Assembly: GCA_016182905.1 (NCBI GenBank)
Contig: JACPFR010000014.1
Location: 1 to 64,000 of the forward strand
Length of the DNA stretch: 64,000 bases
Origin: Elusimicrobiota bacterium
Lineage (GTDB): Bacteria > Elusimicrobiota > Elusimicrobia > UBA1565 > UBA9628
Direction of reading: 5' to 3'
The notes beneath the pieces were generated by a model. The model was not told where the DNA came from. It made no database searches and saw only the letters and a program-made list of their open reading frames with translations. Shown piece by piece: positions 1 through 8,084 of this stretch. Every line of letters begins with the position of its first letter. Positions within the stretch are counted from its first letter, which is position 1. The translations under genes were made by a program, and so were the position numbers.

Positions 1-1612
1 CGTCGACAAGGAGCTGCTCGACTTCAAGCGCTCCGGCCTCGAGCTGCCGAAGGAGAAGCGCCAGGAGGTCGTCGACCTGCGCAAGAAGCTCGTCGAGCTA
101 GAGGCCACCCTCGGCAAGAACATCAACGACTACAAGGACTTCGCCCTGTTCGACCTGTCCGAGCTCGACGGCCTGCCCGAGGACTTCGTCGCCCGCCTCG
201 ACAAGGTCGACGGGAAGTACAAGGTCGGCCTCGACTACCCCGACTACTTCCCGTTCATGGAGAACTCCACCAACCCGGCCGCGCGCCGCGTGATGGAGGG
301 CAAGTTCAACGACCGCGCCACGCGCCAGAACCTGCCGGTGCTCAAGGAGGTCCTCGCCCTGCGCCTGAAGGCCGCGCGCCTGCTCGGCTACCCGACCCAC
401 GCGAGCTTCGTCCTCGAGGACCGCATGGCGAAGGACCCGAAAGCGGTCGCCGCCTTCATCACCCGCCTGCGCAAGAAGGTGAAGATCCTCGGCGCCGACG
501 AGCTCGAGGTCCTCAAGGCGCTGAAGGTCGTCTTCGAGGGCCGCGCCGCCGACGGCAAGTTCAACGCCTGGGACTGGCGCTTCTACGACAACCAGCTCAA
601 GAAGGCCAAGTACTCCGTGGACAACCAGAAGATCAAGGAGTACTTCCCGGCCGATCACGTGACCGAGCAGATGCTCGGCGTCTACCAGAAGCTCCTGGGC
701 CTGAAGTTCCGCCAGATCACGGACGCCGACACCTGGCATCCCGACGTGAAGCTCTACGAGATCACCGACGCCGCGGGCGGCGAGCCGATCGCGTACTTCT
801 ACCTCGACCTGTTCCCGCGCGAGGGCAAGTACAAGCACGCCGCCGCCTTCTCGATGATCACGGGCCGGGTCCTGCCCGACGGCCGCTACCAGAAGCCGGT
901 GTCGTCGATGGTCGCCAACTTCAACAAGTCCACGAAGGACCGCCCGTCCTTGCTGACCCACGACGAGGTGGAGACCTTCTTCCATGAGTTCGGCCACATC
1001 ATGCACCAGACCCTGACCAAGGCCCGCTACGGCCGCTTCTCCGGCTCGGCGACCGCGCGGGACTTCGTCGAGGCCCCGTCGCAGATGCTCGAGAACTGGG
1101 TCTGGGACCGGGAGGTCCTGCAGTCGTTGTCGGGCCACTACTCCGACCGGACGAAGAAGCTGCCGGGCGAGCTGCTCAACAAGATGCTCGCGGCCAAGAA
1201 CGTGAACTCCGGCCTCGTGACCTTGCGCCAGCTCCTGTTCGGGTCGGTGGACCAGCTCTACCACGGCAACCCCCCCTCGGACACGACCAAGGCCTACGCG
1301 CGCCTGGCCTCGGAGGTCTCCATGATCCCGATGTCCTCCGGCACGCACCCCGAGGCGAGCTTCGGCCACCTGATGGGCTACGACTCGGGCTACTACGGCT
1401 ACATGTGGTCGAAGGTCTACGCCGAGGACATGTACTCCCTCTTCAAGGAGGCAGGCGCGCTCAACCCGCAGCTGGGGCGGCGCTACCGCACCGAGATCCT
1501 CGAGAAGGGCTCCTCGCGCGACGAGATGGAGTCGCTCAAGGCGTTCCTTCTGCGCGAGCCCAACGAGGACGCGTTCCTCGAGAGCATCGGCCTCAAGCCC
1601 GGAAAGAGCTGA
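1..1612 (+). CDS. M3-family oligopeptidase, 5'-truncated by the window edge
   Basis: The reading frame is open from base 2, so the N-terminus lies outside the window and about 536 residues are visible. It is a zinc metallopeptidase of the M3 (thimet oligopeptidase/oligopeptidase F-like) family, which cleaves short peptides, usually in the cytoplasm or periplasm. The zinc site HEFGH is encoded at 983-997, preceded by ETFF and followed by IMHQTL, and the downstream FVEAPSQMLENW segment supplies the third ligand region typical of M3. The C-terminal GYDSGYYGYMWSKVYAEDM motif is also characteristic. The missing N-terminus hides any signal peptide. The gene converges on lgt, and a strong inverted repeat separates the two. 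Confidence 0.93.
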   Translation, partial: VDKELLDFKRSGLELPKEKRQEVVDLRKKLVELEATLGKNINDYKDFALFDLSELDGLPEDFVARLDKVDGKYKVGLDYPDYFPFMENSTNPAARRVMEGKFNDRATRQNLPVLKEVLALRLKAARLLGYPTHASFVLEDRMAKDPKAVAAFITRLRKKVKILGADELEVLKALKVVFEGRAADGKFNAWDWRFYDNQLKKAKYSVDNQKIKEYFPADHVTEQMLGVYQKLLGLKFRQITDADTWHPDVKLYEITDAAGGEPIAYFYLDLFPREGKYKHAAAFSMITGRVLPDGRYQKPVSSMVANFNKSTKDRPSLLTHDEVETFFHEFGHIMHQTLTKARYGRFSGSATARDFVEAPSQMLENWVWDREVLQSLSGHYSDRTKKLPGELLNKMLAAKNVNSGLVTLRQLLFGSVDQLYHGNPPSDTTKAYARLASEVSMIPMSSGTHPEASFGHLMGYDSGYYGYMWSKVYAEDMYSLFKEAGALNPQLGRRYRTEILEKGSSRDEMESLKAFLLREPNEDAFLESIGLKPGKS

Positions 1613-1652
1613 AGGCGATCGCGGAGATCAGCCAAGCGCGAATTGATAAGGG

Positions 1653-1775
1653 CCGGCGGAAGGATCATGTCCGACGGGGCTTGGGGTTGACGCGACCATG
1701 GCCGTCGTTGTCGCGTCTACCCCGGAGGGCGCGGCCAATCGCGCCCGTCCCCGGAGGACATGATCCTTCCGCCGG
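1653..1775. repeat. 123-bp element with 20-bp perfect terminal inverted repeats
   Basis: The arms 1653-1672 and 1756-1775 are exact reverse complements (20 bp). Inside lie two further hairpins: 1683-1696 with 1710-1723 (13 of 14 pairs) and 1727-1733 with 1740-1746 (7 pairs, 6-nt loop). The element fills the gap between two convergent genes and ends 11 bp before the lgt stop. It may serve as a bidirectional terminator, or it may be a MITE/REP-like element. No target-site duplication is obvious and there is no T-tract next to the outer stem. Confidence 0.75.
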
Positions 1776-1786
1776 GCCGTCTCGAG

Positions 1787-2629
1787 CTAGGGCTTGCCGT
1801 CGGCGTAGATCGTGCGCGACTTGGGGTCGCGCTCGATGACGCCGCGGACCTTGAGCGCCCAGGCGGCGGCGAGGCCGGCGCCGAGCGAGACCCACTGGGA
1901 CGGCGACAGGAACGACCAGAGGAACACGCCGCGGTCGTCGCCGCGCAGGCACTCGATCGAAAATCGCAGGATCGAATAGTAGAGGATGTAGCCGAGGAAG
2001 GCCGAACCGTAGCGATACTTCCCCGCGCGAATCTTCGGGAGGACCCAGCCGATCAGGACCGCCGCGGCCGCGGCCTCGCCGAACGCCTCGTAGAGCTGGG
2101 TCGGATGAAGCAGCACGCCGAGCAGCCGCGGCGGCACGCTCGACGCGGGGTCCATGAACGCCGAGCCCCAGGGCAGGCCCGTCGGGCGCCCGTGGCAGCA
2201 GCCCTCGGCCCAGCAGCCCAGGCGGCCCAGCACATGGCCCAGCGCGAGCGCCGCGCCGAAGTAATCGGCCACGGGCAGATACAGGCGCGGGCGGTGGGTC
2301 TTGTTGTGCCAGATCTGGAAGAAGAACCCCGCGAGGCAGGCCAGCAGGAAGCCCGACCAGAACACCCAGCCCGTACCCCAATCGCGCAGCATCGCCCCGG
2401 GATCGGCGGCGAAGTCCCGCCACTCGACGAGGAAGAAGCCGAGCTTGCCGCCCGACAGGGCCGCGGCGAGCAAGGTCCCCACCAGCGCGTAGAAAAGCCC
2501 CGGCGTGGCCCGCAGATTCTTGACCTGGGTGCGCAGCCAGACGATGCCGGCCAGATAGCCCAGCGCGGTGAGGACGGAGTAGGTCGAGATCGTCGTGCCG
2601 TCGGCCAGGCGGCACAGGGTCGGGTGCAT
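1787..2629 (-). CDS. lgt: Prolipoprotein diacylglyceryl transferase
   Basis: Lgt moves a diacylglyceryl group from phosphatidylglycerol to the lipobox cysteine of prolipoproteins, the first step of lipoprotein maturation in the inner membrane. The 280-residue protein has about seven hydrophobic segments and begins MHPTLCRLADG. The family core is visible as HVLGRLGCWAEGCCHGRPTG, a cysteine-rich variant of the Lgt signature, followed by HPTQLYEA, which holds the conserved HPTQLYE motif. Length is normal for the family. It is followed on the same strand by the end of the cyclopropane-synthase-like gene two bases upstream of its start, so the two are probably cotranscribed. Confidence 0.93.
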   Translation of the reverse strand: MHPTLCRLADGTTISTYSVLTALGYLAGIVWLRTQVKNLRATPGLFYALVGTLLAAALSGGKLGFFLVEWRDFAADPGAMLRDWGTGWVFWSGFLLACLAGFFFQIWHNKTHRPRLYLPVADYFGAALALGHVLGRLGCWAEGCCHGRPTGLPWGSAFMDPASSVPPRLLGVLLHPTQLYEAFGEAAAAAVLIGWVLPKIRAGKYRYGSAFLGYILYYSILRFSIECLRGDDRGVFLWSFLSPSQWVSLGAGLAAAWALKVRGVIERDPKSRTIYADGKP

Positions 2630-2630
2630 C

Positions 2631-3800
2631 TCAGGGCTTCTCGCAGAGGATCTGCTTGAGCACCGACTGCGGCCCGTCCACCACCGACGCGTAGGTCAGG
2701 TACAGGTGCCAGGCCCGCTCGATCGTGGGCGTGATCATGTGCCGGGTCCGCGGCAGGTTCTCGACGTAGAGCTTGTACCAGTGCCGGAGGGTCTTCGCGT
2801 AATGGCCGTAGCGGAAGTTGATGTTCTTCACCCGGAAACCCAGCTTCTCGATGATCTTGAGGTGCACGTGCAGCGGGAACTGGAAGTGGTCGGGGAACAC
2901 GTACTTCTGCGAGAATGTCCCCGAGATCGTCGTGTAGTTGGTCAGGCCCGCGTTGTTGGCCGGCGGGATGATGGCATGGAACCACGCCTTGCCGCCGGAC
3001 TTCAGCAGGCCGTAGCAGTGCCGGTAGTAGCGCTCGATCTCGGAGCGGTCGAGATGGCTGATCATGCCGCAGGTGTGGAGCTTGTCGAAGCTCCCGTCGG
3101 CGGGCACCTCGAGATAATGCAGCAGCTTGAGGTTCTTCGAGAAGCCGTCGTCGACCTGGTTCTGCGAGAGGGTGATGCCGAGGGTGTTCTTGCAGCCGAA
3201 CTTCGTCTCCGCCAGGTGCGGCGCGAAGCCGTAGCCGGTGCCGATGTCGATGAACTTGTCGTCCGGCTGGACCTGCAGGGCGGTCAGCGCCTGATCGAAC
3301 TTGTCGTACTGGGCGTCGCCCAGGGCCTGGTCGTCGAGGTCCCCGATCTTGAGCGGGTCCTTCCACATCGCGCAGGAGTAGGCCTTCGTCCTTTTGTCCA
3401 GATAGGACAGGATGAAGTCGTTGGGCAGGTCGTAGTGGGAGCTGACCGCCCGCAGCTTGCGCCGGATGTTCGAGGGGAAGAGGGCGGTCGTCAGGTAGCG
3501 CAGCTGGTACTTGAGATGGATGCGCCACAGCTGGTCCTTTCGCACGAAGTTGCGCGCCCCGACGAAGGAATACATGTCGCCGTTGAGGTCGGCGTCGCCC
3601 ATCGCGTAGTGGTCGAGGAACTCGGAGAGGTCCTGGCGGGCGAGGGCCGCGAGCGAGTCCTCGGTCTTGCAGGCCATCTCGACCTTCTCCGGCCCGGAGC
3701 CGACGGCGCGGCTCTGGCCCTTGTAGGAGATGCGGATGATATATGGAAGCGTCGGGAACATCCAGTTCATCGCGGCGCCGGCCTGGTCGAGTTTGGACAA
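2631..3800 (-). CDS. Cyclopropane-fatty-acid-synthase-like SAM methyltransferase
   Basis: A class I SAM-dependent methyltransferase of the CMAS family (mycolic/cyclopropane fatty-acid synthases), expected to act on unsaturated phospholipid acyl chains or a related lipid. The SAM-binding motif I is FIDIGTGYGFAPHL, preceded by the HYDLPNDFILSYLD stretch typical of CMAS (HYDxxNDFY) and followed by LGITLSQNQ. I chose a TTG start at 3800 because AGGAG lies about 6 nt upstream of it on this strand. An in-frame ATG at 3848 would overlap this gene's own -35 element, and ATG 3770 has no ribosome site. The exact substrate is unknown. Confidence 0.82.
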   Translation of the reverse strand: MSKLDQAGAAMNWMFPTLPYIIRISYKGQSRAVGSGPEKVEMACKTEDSLAALARQDLSEFLDHYAMGDADLNGDMYSFVGARNFVRKDQLWRIHLKYQLRYLTTALFPSNIRRKLRAVSSHYDLPNDFILSYLDKRTKAYSCAMWKDPLKIGDLDDQALGDAQYDKFDQALTALQVQPDDKFIDIGTGYGFAPHLAETKFGCKNTLGITLSQNQVDDGFSKNLKLLHYLEVPADGSFDKLHTCGMISHLDRSEIERYYRHCYGLLKSGGKAWFHAIIPPANNAGLTNYTTISGTFSQKYVFPDHFQFPLHVHLKIIEKLGFRVKNINFRYGHYAKTLRHWYKLYVENLPRTRHMITPTIERAWHLYLTYASVVDGPQSVLKQILCEKP

Positions 3801-3819
3801 AGAGGTCTCCTGAGCCTTA

Positions 3820-3848
3820 AGCTTAACGGCGCGCGGCGCGCGCGTCAA
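3820..3848 (-). promoter_or_regulatory. Promoter of the CMAS-like gene
   Basis: On the minus strand TTGACG (plus 3843-3848) and TAAGCT (plus 3820-3825) are 17 bp apart. The -35 boxes of this promoter and the opposing one form a palindrome, CGTCAAGC-N5-GCTTGACG (3843-3863). Confidence 0.65.
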
Positions 3849-3857
3849 GCCCGGGGC

Positions 3858-3885
3858 TTGACGGAACGCCTAGACGGGCTATACT
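3858..3885 (+). promoter_or_regulatory. Promoter of the OmpA-like secreted protein gene, probably leaderless
   Basis: TTGACG (3858-3863), a 16-bp spacer, then TATACT (3880-3885). Only 7 nt separate the -10 from the ATG at 3893, so the expected transcription start falls at or next to the start codon. No Shine-Dalgarno sequence is present. Confidence 0.7.
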
Positions 3886-3892
3886 CCATCCC

Positions 3893-4939
3893 ATGACCAT
3901 CAAACCCCTCCTCGCCGCCGCCCTGATCGCCGCCTCCTGCCTGCCGCTGCGCGCGCAGGACTACGACAAGAAGGACGTCAAGAAAGCGGAGAAGCTCGCC
4001 GCCGCCGACAAGGATTTCAAATCCCTTCCCGAGGACGAGAAGCAGGAGGTCATCCTCTTCATCGCCAAGGAGATCCACGGCCACCGGCGCAAGGCGATCG
4101 ACGCCGACATCCGCACGCTGAAAGGCGCCAAGCTCGAGGACCTCAAGAAGAAAGCCCGGCGCAACGTCGTCATCGCCGAGCAGGACAAGGAGGCGGTGTC
4201 CGTACCGGGGACGAGCCGCCTCGACGTCAAGCACATCGACACCCCGCCCTTCGGCCGCCTTTTCAAGGACAACGAATGGGACGTGCTCGGGGACTCCGCC
4301 GAGGCGCAGACCCTCAAGCAGAACATCGACAAGGTCTCCGACGTCGTCAAGAAGGGCGGGGGGCGCCTCGTCTCGATGCACGTCGAGTCCTCGGCGAGCA
4401 CCCTGCGCAACACCGGCAAGGCGGCGAAGCTGACCCATCTCGAGCTGTCGAAGCTGCGCGCCGAGGCGGCGGCCCGCTACGCGCTCGACTACCTGAAGAC
4501 GAAGGGCTTCGACCTCGATGAGGACGAGCAGGTGACCCTGGATTACTACGGCGCGAACAAGAACGGGACCTCCGGCGCGTCGAGCCCGTTCGCCGTGCCC
4601 GCCGGGACCGACCCCAAGCTCGTCTCCGAGGGCTCCTGCCAGGCGCCGCCCGACATGAAGGCCGCCGCCGCCGCGGGGGACCTGGCCAAGATCGCGGCGT
4701 TCTACGACCCGAACAAGTTCGTCCAGCTCACCTTCGACGCGGTGTTCGAGGTCAAGGATGACAAGCCCGGCAAGGACATCCCCGGCGAGGCCCACGTCGT
4801 CACCGCGACCGTGGATTACCGCGACCCGGTCAAGATCAAGCTGCCGCGCATCCGCCTGCCGCGCATCCACATCGGCTGGCCCTTCGGCAACCGGGACCAG
4901 CGCAAGGCACGGCGCCAGGTCAGATGCCCGAAGTGGTGA
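3893..4939 (+). CDS. Secreted protein with a possible OmpA-like region
   Basis: Residues 1-21 form a signal peptide ending at LRAQ. The mature part (348 residues in all) is rich in Lys, Asp and Ala. The segment around residues 160-205 (SMHVESSAST, then LSKLRAEAAARYALDYLKTKGF) resembles the helix of OmpA/MotB-type peptidoglycan-binding domains, where LSxxRAxAVxxYL is usual; this is a weak similarity read by eye. A short KLPRIRLPRIHIGWPFG tail follows. The gene lies 3 bp upstream of the next secreted-protein gene, so they probably form an operon. The function is unknown. Confidence 0.65.
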   Translation: MTIKPLLAAALIAASCLPLRAQDYDKKDVKKAEKLAAADKDFKSLPEDEKQEVILFIAKEIHGHRRKAIDADIRTLKGAKLEDLKKKARRNVVIAEQDKEAVSVPGTSRLDVKHIDTPPFGRLFKDNEWDVLGDSAEAQTLKQNIDKVSDVVKKGGGRLVSMHVESSASTLRNTGKAAKLTHLELSKLRAEAAARYALDYLKTKGFDLDEDEQVTLDYYGANKNGTSGASSPFAVPAGTDPKLVSEGSCQAPPDMKAAAAAGDLAKIAAFYDPNKFVQLTFDAVFEVKDDKPGKDIPGEAHVVTATVDYRDPVKIKLPRIRLPRIHIGWPFGNRDQRKARRQVRCPKW

Positions 4940-4942
4940 GCG

Positions 4943-6199
4943 ATGCTGATCCTGCTCGCCCTGCTCCTGGCGGGGCCGTCCCCCGCGCGCGCGGAGGGCG
5001 CTCCTTCCTCGCAAGCCCCGGGCCTCGACTCGGCTGACAAGGACGGCGACGGGGTGGTCAGCGGCAAGGAGCGCCGGCAAAAGCGCCGAGCCGAGCGGCG
5101 CGCCCGCCGCGGCGAGAAGGGCCCGAACGGCGAGATCATGAGCGACGAGGAGGCAGACGCCGCCGACGCCGCGGAGTCCTCCTCCCGGAGCGCGTCCGCC
5201 TCCGGCAAGGCCTCCGCCGCGGCCGCCGCGCTGAAAAGCTCCCTGCCCTCCATGGACGCCGCCGGCGGCCTCCCCGGCGGCACGGGAGCGCCGGGTGGAC
5301 GGGAGATGAACGAGGGCGGCCGAAAGTCGGGCGTCGTGACGAGTGCTTCGGCCGGAGGGTCGAGATCGACTCCCGCGGGAGACGCCGAGACCCTGCCGAG
5401 CGGGGATCCCGGAAGGCCCAAAGCCCCGTCCGACTTCGCCCTCGCCGCGCGCTCGGGCTACGCCCCCGCCTTCGCGGCCGCCGGGCTCAAGCTCGGCCCC
5501 GACGGGAAGAGCGTCGTGCGCCTCGACGGCAAACCCGCGACGGCGGAAGACTACGCCCGCCTGCAGAGGGAGATCGCGTCGATGCCCGCCGCCCTCGGCC
5601 GGCGCCCCGACTTCTTCTCCGTCGTGAGCCCGGGACATTACGCCGACCTCAAGCGCGGCTACAAGGAGAAGAAGGAGGGCGACGCGGTCTACAAGGACGT
5701 CGGGACGACCGCGGAGGACCGCGACTTCGTCCACACCGCCTCCTGCGACAAGCTCTCGGGCGATTGCAACAAGAACGTCGAGAAGGCCTCTTACAAGAAG
5801 GGCGACTTCGTCGCGCCCGAGGACCTCGACAGCATGTGGGACGCACTGCAGAAGGAGCTCGACGGCTCCGCCGAGGCGGGCGGCCTGCCCAGCCTCGCGA
5901 CGACGCGCTCCGACATCTCCCGCGCGGCGGCGATGGACGCGGCGCGGGCCCTCTCCTACGCGGGCGCCGGGGAGGACGACGCGATCCGGATCGCGACCGG
6001 CGAGGGGCCCAAGACCGCCCCGACGCAGATCTCCCAAGCCGTGGCGTCGCTCGGCCGCCTTTGGAAGCGCGCCTCGTCGATGACCTCGCCCGAGGCCGGC
6101 GGCACGGCGGGGGGCGGCTCGGGCGCCCCGATAGCCCTCGGCGCCTTGGCCCTCGCCGCGCTCGGCGCCGGCGCGCTGTTCCTGCGCCGAAAAGGCTAA
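4943..6199 (+). CDS. Secreted EF-hand protein with a C-terminal membrane anchor
   Basis: A 418-residue protein with a signal peptide (MLILLALLLAGPSPARAEG). Close to the mature N-terminus is a calcium-binding EF-hand-type loop, DKDGDGVVSGKE, followed by an Arg-rich stretch and low-complexity Ser/Ala/Gly sequence. The C-terminus is a Gly-rich linker, one hydrophobic helix and a basic end (LFLRRKG). That is the tripartite layout of CTERM-type protein-sorting tails, although no named signature is certain. The middle part (about 150-290) matches nothing I recognise. It is probably exported and tethered to the envelope. Confidence 0.65.
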   Translation: MLILLALLLAGPSPARAEGAPSSQAPGLDSADKDGDGVVSGKERRQKRRAERRARRGEKGPNGEIMSDEEADAADAAESSSRSASASGKASAAAAALKSSLPSMDAAGGLPGGTGAPGGREMNEGGRKSGVVTSASAGGSRSTPAGDAETLPSGDPGRPKAPSDFALAARSGYAPAFAAAGLKLGPDGKSVVRLDGKPATAEDYARLQREIASMPAALGRRPDFFSVVSPGHYADLKRGYKEKKEGDAVYKDVGTTAEDRDFVHTASCDKLSGDCNKNVEKASYKKGDFVAPEDLDSMWDALQKELDGSAEAGGLPSLATTRSDISRAAAMDAARALSYAGAGEDDAIRIATGEGPKTAPTQISQAVASLGRLWKRASSMTSPEAGGTAGGGSGAPIALGALALAALGAGALFLRRKG

Positions 6200-6211
6200 A
6201 ATCACGAATAC

Positions 6212-6285
6212 GCCCCTGTAGCTCAGTTGGTTAGAGCGGTCCGCTCATAACGGATTGGTCGCCGGTTCAAGTCCGGCCGGGGGCA
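6212..6285 (+). tRNA. tRNA with CAU anticodon, probably tRNA-Ile2
   Basis: A complete cloverleaf: acceptor GCCCCTG/CGGGGGC, D arm GCTC...GAGC, anticodon stem GTCCG/CGGAT around loop CTCATAA (anticodon CAT at 6246-6248), T arm GCCGG-TTCAAGT-CCGGC, and discriminator A. CCA is not encoded. The TTGGTCGC variable region and T arm are closer to bacterial tRNA-Ile(CAU), the lysidine-modified type, than to elongator or initiator tRNA-Met. Identity among CAU tRNAs is inferred. A TAAAAT box at 6197-6202 could be its -10. Confidence 0.93.
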
Positions 6286-6306
6286 TTCTTTTAGGAGACC
6301 TATCGC

Positions 6307-7194
6307 ATGGCCAGTCAGCGCTTGAAAGGCATCGTGCTCGCCGGGGGCTCGGGGACGCGCCTGTACCCCGTGACCCGCTCGGTCAGCAAGCAGCTTGTCC
6401 CCGTCTACGACAAGCCGATGATCTACTATCCCCTGTCCACGCTCATGCTGGCCGGCATACGCGACATCCTCATCATCACGACCCCCGAGGACCGGCCGGC
6501 CTTCGCGCGCCTGCTCGGCGACGGTTCGTGGGCAGGACTGAATATTTCATATGCGGTCCAGCCCAAGCCCGAGGGCCTGGCCCAGGCCTTCATCATCGGC
6601 GCCGACTTCGTGGGCAAGGACCGCGCCGCCCTCGTCCTCGGCGACAACATCTTCTACGGCCACGGCCTGCCCGAGCATCTGCGCGCCGCCGCGGCGCAGA
6701 AGACGGGCGCGACCGTCTTCGCCTACCACGTCCGCGACCCCGAGCGCTACGGCGTCGTCGAATTCGACGCGCGGGGGCGGGCGGTGAGCCTGGCCGAGAA
6801 GCCGCTGAAGCCGAAGTCCAACTATGCCGTGACCGGCCTCTACTTCTACGACAACACGGTCCTCGATATCGCCGCCAAGCTCAAACCCTCCCCGCGCGGT
6901 GAGCTCGAGATCACCGACGTGAACAAGGCGTTCATGCGGAAGGGGAAGCTGCACGTGCAGACGATGGGCCGGGGCATCGCCTGGCTCGACACCGGCACGC
7001 ACGAGGCGCTCCTGCAGGCCTCGACCTTCATCCAGGTCATCGAGGAGCGGCAGGCGCTCAAGGTCGCCTGCCTCGAGGAGATCGCCTTCAACATGGGCTG
7101 GATCGACGCCAAGGAGCTGCGGGCGCTGGCCGAGCCGATGCGCAAGAACGAGTACGGCCGCTACCTGCTCCGCGTCGCCGAAGGGCGGGACTGA
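6307..7194 (+). CDS. rmlA: Glucose-1-phosphate thymidylyltransferase
   Basis: RmlA makes dTDP-glucose from glucose-1-phosphate and dTTP, the first step to dTDP-rhamnose and other dTDP sugars for surface polysaccharides. The 295-residue length is normal. The nucleotide-binding signature [13 protein letters not shown] and the [17 protein letters not shown] motif are intact, followed by [10 protein letters not shown] and [12 protein letters not shown]. An AGGAG site precedes the ATG. No rmlB, rmlC or rmlD is adjacent. The next gene starts one base after its stop. Confidence 0.97.
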   Translation: MASQRLKGIVLAGGSGTRLYPVTRSVSKQLVPVYDKPMIYYPLSTLMLAGIRDILIITTPEDRPAFARLLGDGSWAGLNISYAVQPKPEGLAQAFIIGADFVGKDRAALVLGDNIFYGHGLPEHLRAAAAQKTGATVFAYHVRDPERYGVVEFDARGRAVSLAEKPLKPKSNYAVTGLYFYDNTVLDIAAKLKPSPRGELEITDVNKAFMRKGKLHVQTMGRGIAWLDTGTHEALLQASTFIQVIEERQALKVACLEEIAFNMGWIDAKELRALAEPMRKNEYGRYLLRVAEGRD

Positions 7195-7195
7195 G

Positions 7196-7957
7196 ATGCT
7201 GAGGCCCGACGTCGTCGAATATCTCAAGGAGAACCTGAAGAGCTACCCGGTCGAGGTCCTGCGCAAGCAGCTCGCCGACGAGGGCGTCTCCGACGCGGAC
7301 TTCACCGATTCCCTGGCCGCGGCCCTGCGCGCCCCGACGACGGTCTCCAAGACCCTCCCGGTGAAGCGCAAGGCCAGCGTCGCCGCGATCGCCTTCCTCT
7401 GCGTCGGGGTGGCGATCATCCTCTCGATCGGGTTCTACGCCCTGTCCCAGAAGCCGACGCTGTCCCGCAACGAGGGCAACACCGAGAACCCCCCGGGCGA
7501 GTCCGGCTTCATCGGCCATGCGGGCTGGATCGTGCGCCTGCCCAAGGACTACGTCGGCATATCGGACTTCAAGGACTCGAGCAAGCGGCATCAGGTCGTG
7601 TACTTCTGCAAGAAGGGCACCGACCCGACGAACTTCGTCAACGAGGGCCTGTTCGGCCAGCTCGGCATCGTCAAGCTCGAGGTGCTCCCGACCCAGTTCC
7701 CGAACAACCCGACCGGGATCGCGAACCTCTCGCGCATGGCCGCCGGCAAGTACAAGAACGCGGGCGAGAAGTTCACGATGAAGAACATGCAGGTCGCCAC
7801 CTTGCCCGGCGTCTCGGTCACGGTCCTCTCCCCCTTCCCGCGCGCGGAGGCCTTCGTCCTGGGGCAGGACCACATGTACTTCTTCTCCGCCGGCCAGGAG
7901 GACGACGTCTGGCGCGACATAGTTCTCAGCCTGCGCGACGCCCACACCGAGAACTGA
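7196..7957 (+). CDS. Membrane-anchored protein of unknown function
   Basis: A 253-residue protein that starts one base after the rmlA stop, so translation is probably coupled. Residues 5-45 (VVEYLKENLKSYPVEVLRKQ, then LADEG) form a short helical module of the type often seen before a single membrane helix in bacterial membrane proteins. One membrane helix follows at about 62-82. The remaining 170 residues are probably outside the membrane and contain no enzyme motif that I recognise. It may be a membrane-tethered accessory to the neighbouring envelope genes, but nothing in the sequence proves this. Confidence 0.7.
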   Translation: MLRPDVVEYLKENLKSYPVEVLRKQLADEGVSDADFTDSLAAALRAPTTVSKTLPVKRKASVAAIAFLCVGVAIILSIGFYALSQKPTLSRNEGNTENPPGESGFIGHAGWIVRLPKDYVGISDFKDSSKRHQVVYFCKKGTDPTNFVNEGLFGQLGIVKLEVLPTQFPNNPTGIANLSRMAAGKYKNAGEKFTMKNMQVATLPGVSVTVLSPFPRAEAFVLGQDHMYFFSAGQEDDVWRDIVLSLRDAHTEN

Positions 7958-7966
7958 ACGGCTGAA

Positions 7967-8060
7967 CCACAAAGACACTAAGGCACAAAGAGAAGAGGGT
8001 TAACGGCGAACATTTGCCGTTAACCCTCTTCCGTTTCTTTGTGTCTTAGTGTCTTTGTGG
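7967..8060. repeat. Long inverted repeat, CCACAAAGACAC family, copy 1
   Basis: Arm 7967-8007 pairs with 8016-8060 around an 8-nt loop. The outer part consists of CACAAAGACACTAAG-type repeats and the inner part is GAGGGTTAACGGC with its complement. A weaker extension (CTGAACGG and complement) reaches 7953-8075 and includes the upstream stop codon. It lies between convergent genes and probably works as a bidirectional terminator. A second copy is at 50285-50384. Confidence 0.85.
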
Positions 8061-8084
8061 TTTTTTCCGTTCAGCTGTCCGCCG

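Noticed and set aside
3798-3848. ATG at 3848 as the start of the CMAS-like gene
   Set aside because: It would place the start codon on the -35 element of the gene's own promoter. A TTG at 3800 has an AGGAG site at the right distance.
6212-6285. tRNA as elongator or initiator tRNA-Met
   Set aside because: The CAU anticodon allows it, but the TTGGTCGC variable arm and TTCAAGTCC T-loop fit tRNA-Ile2 better. Left as probable only.
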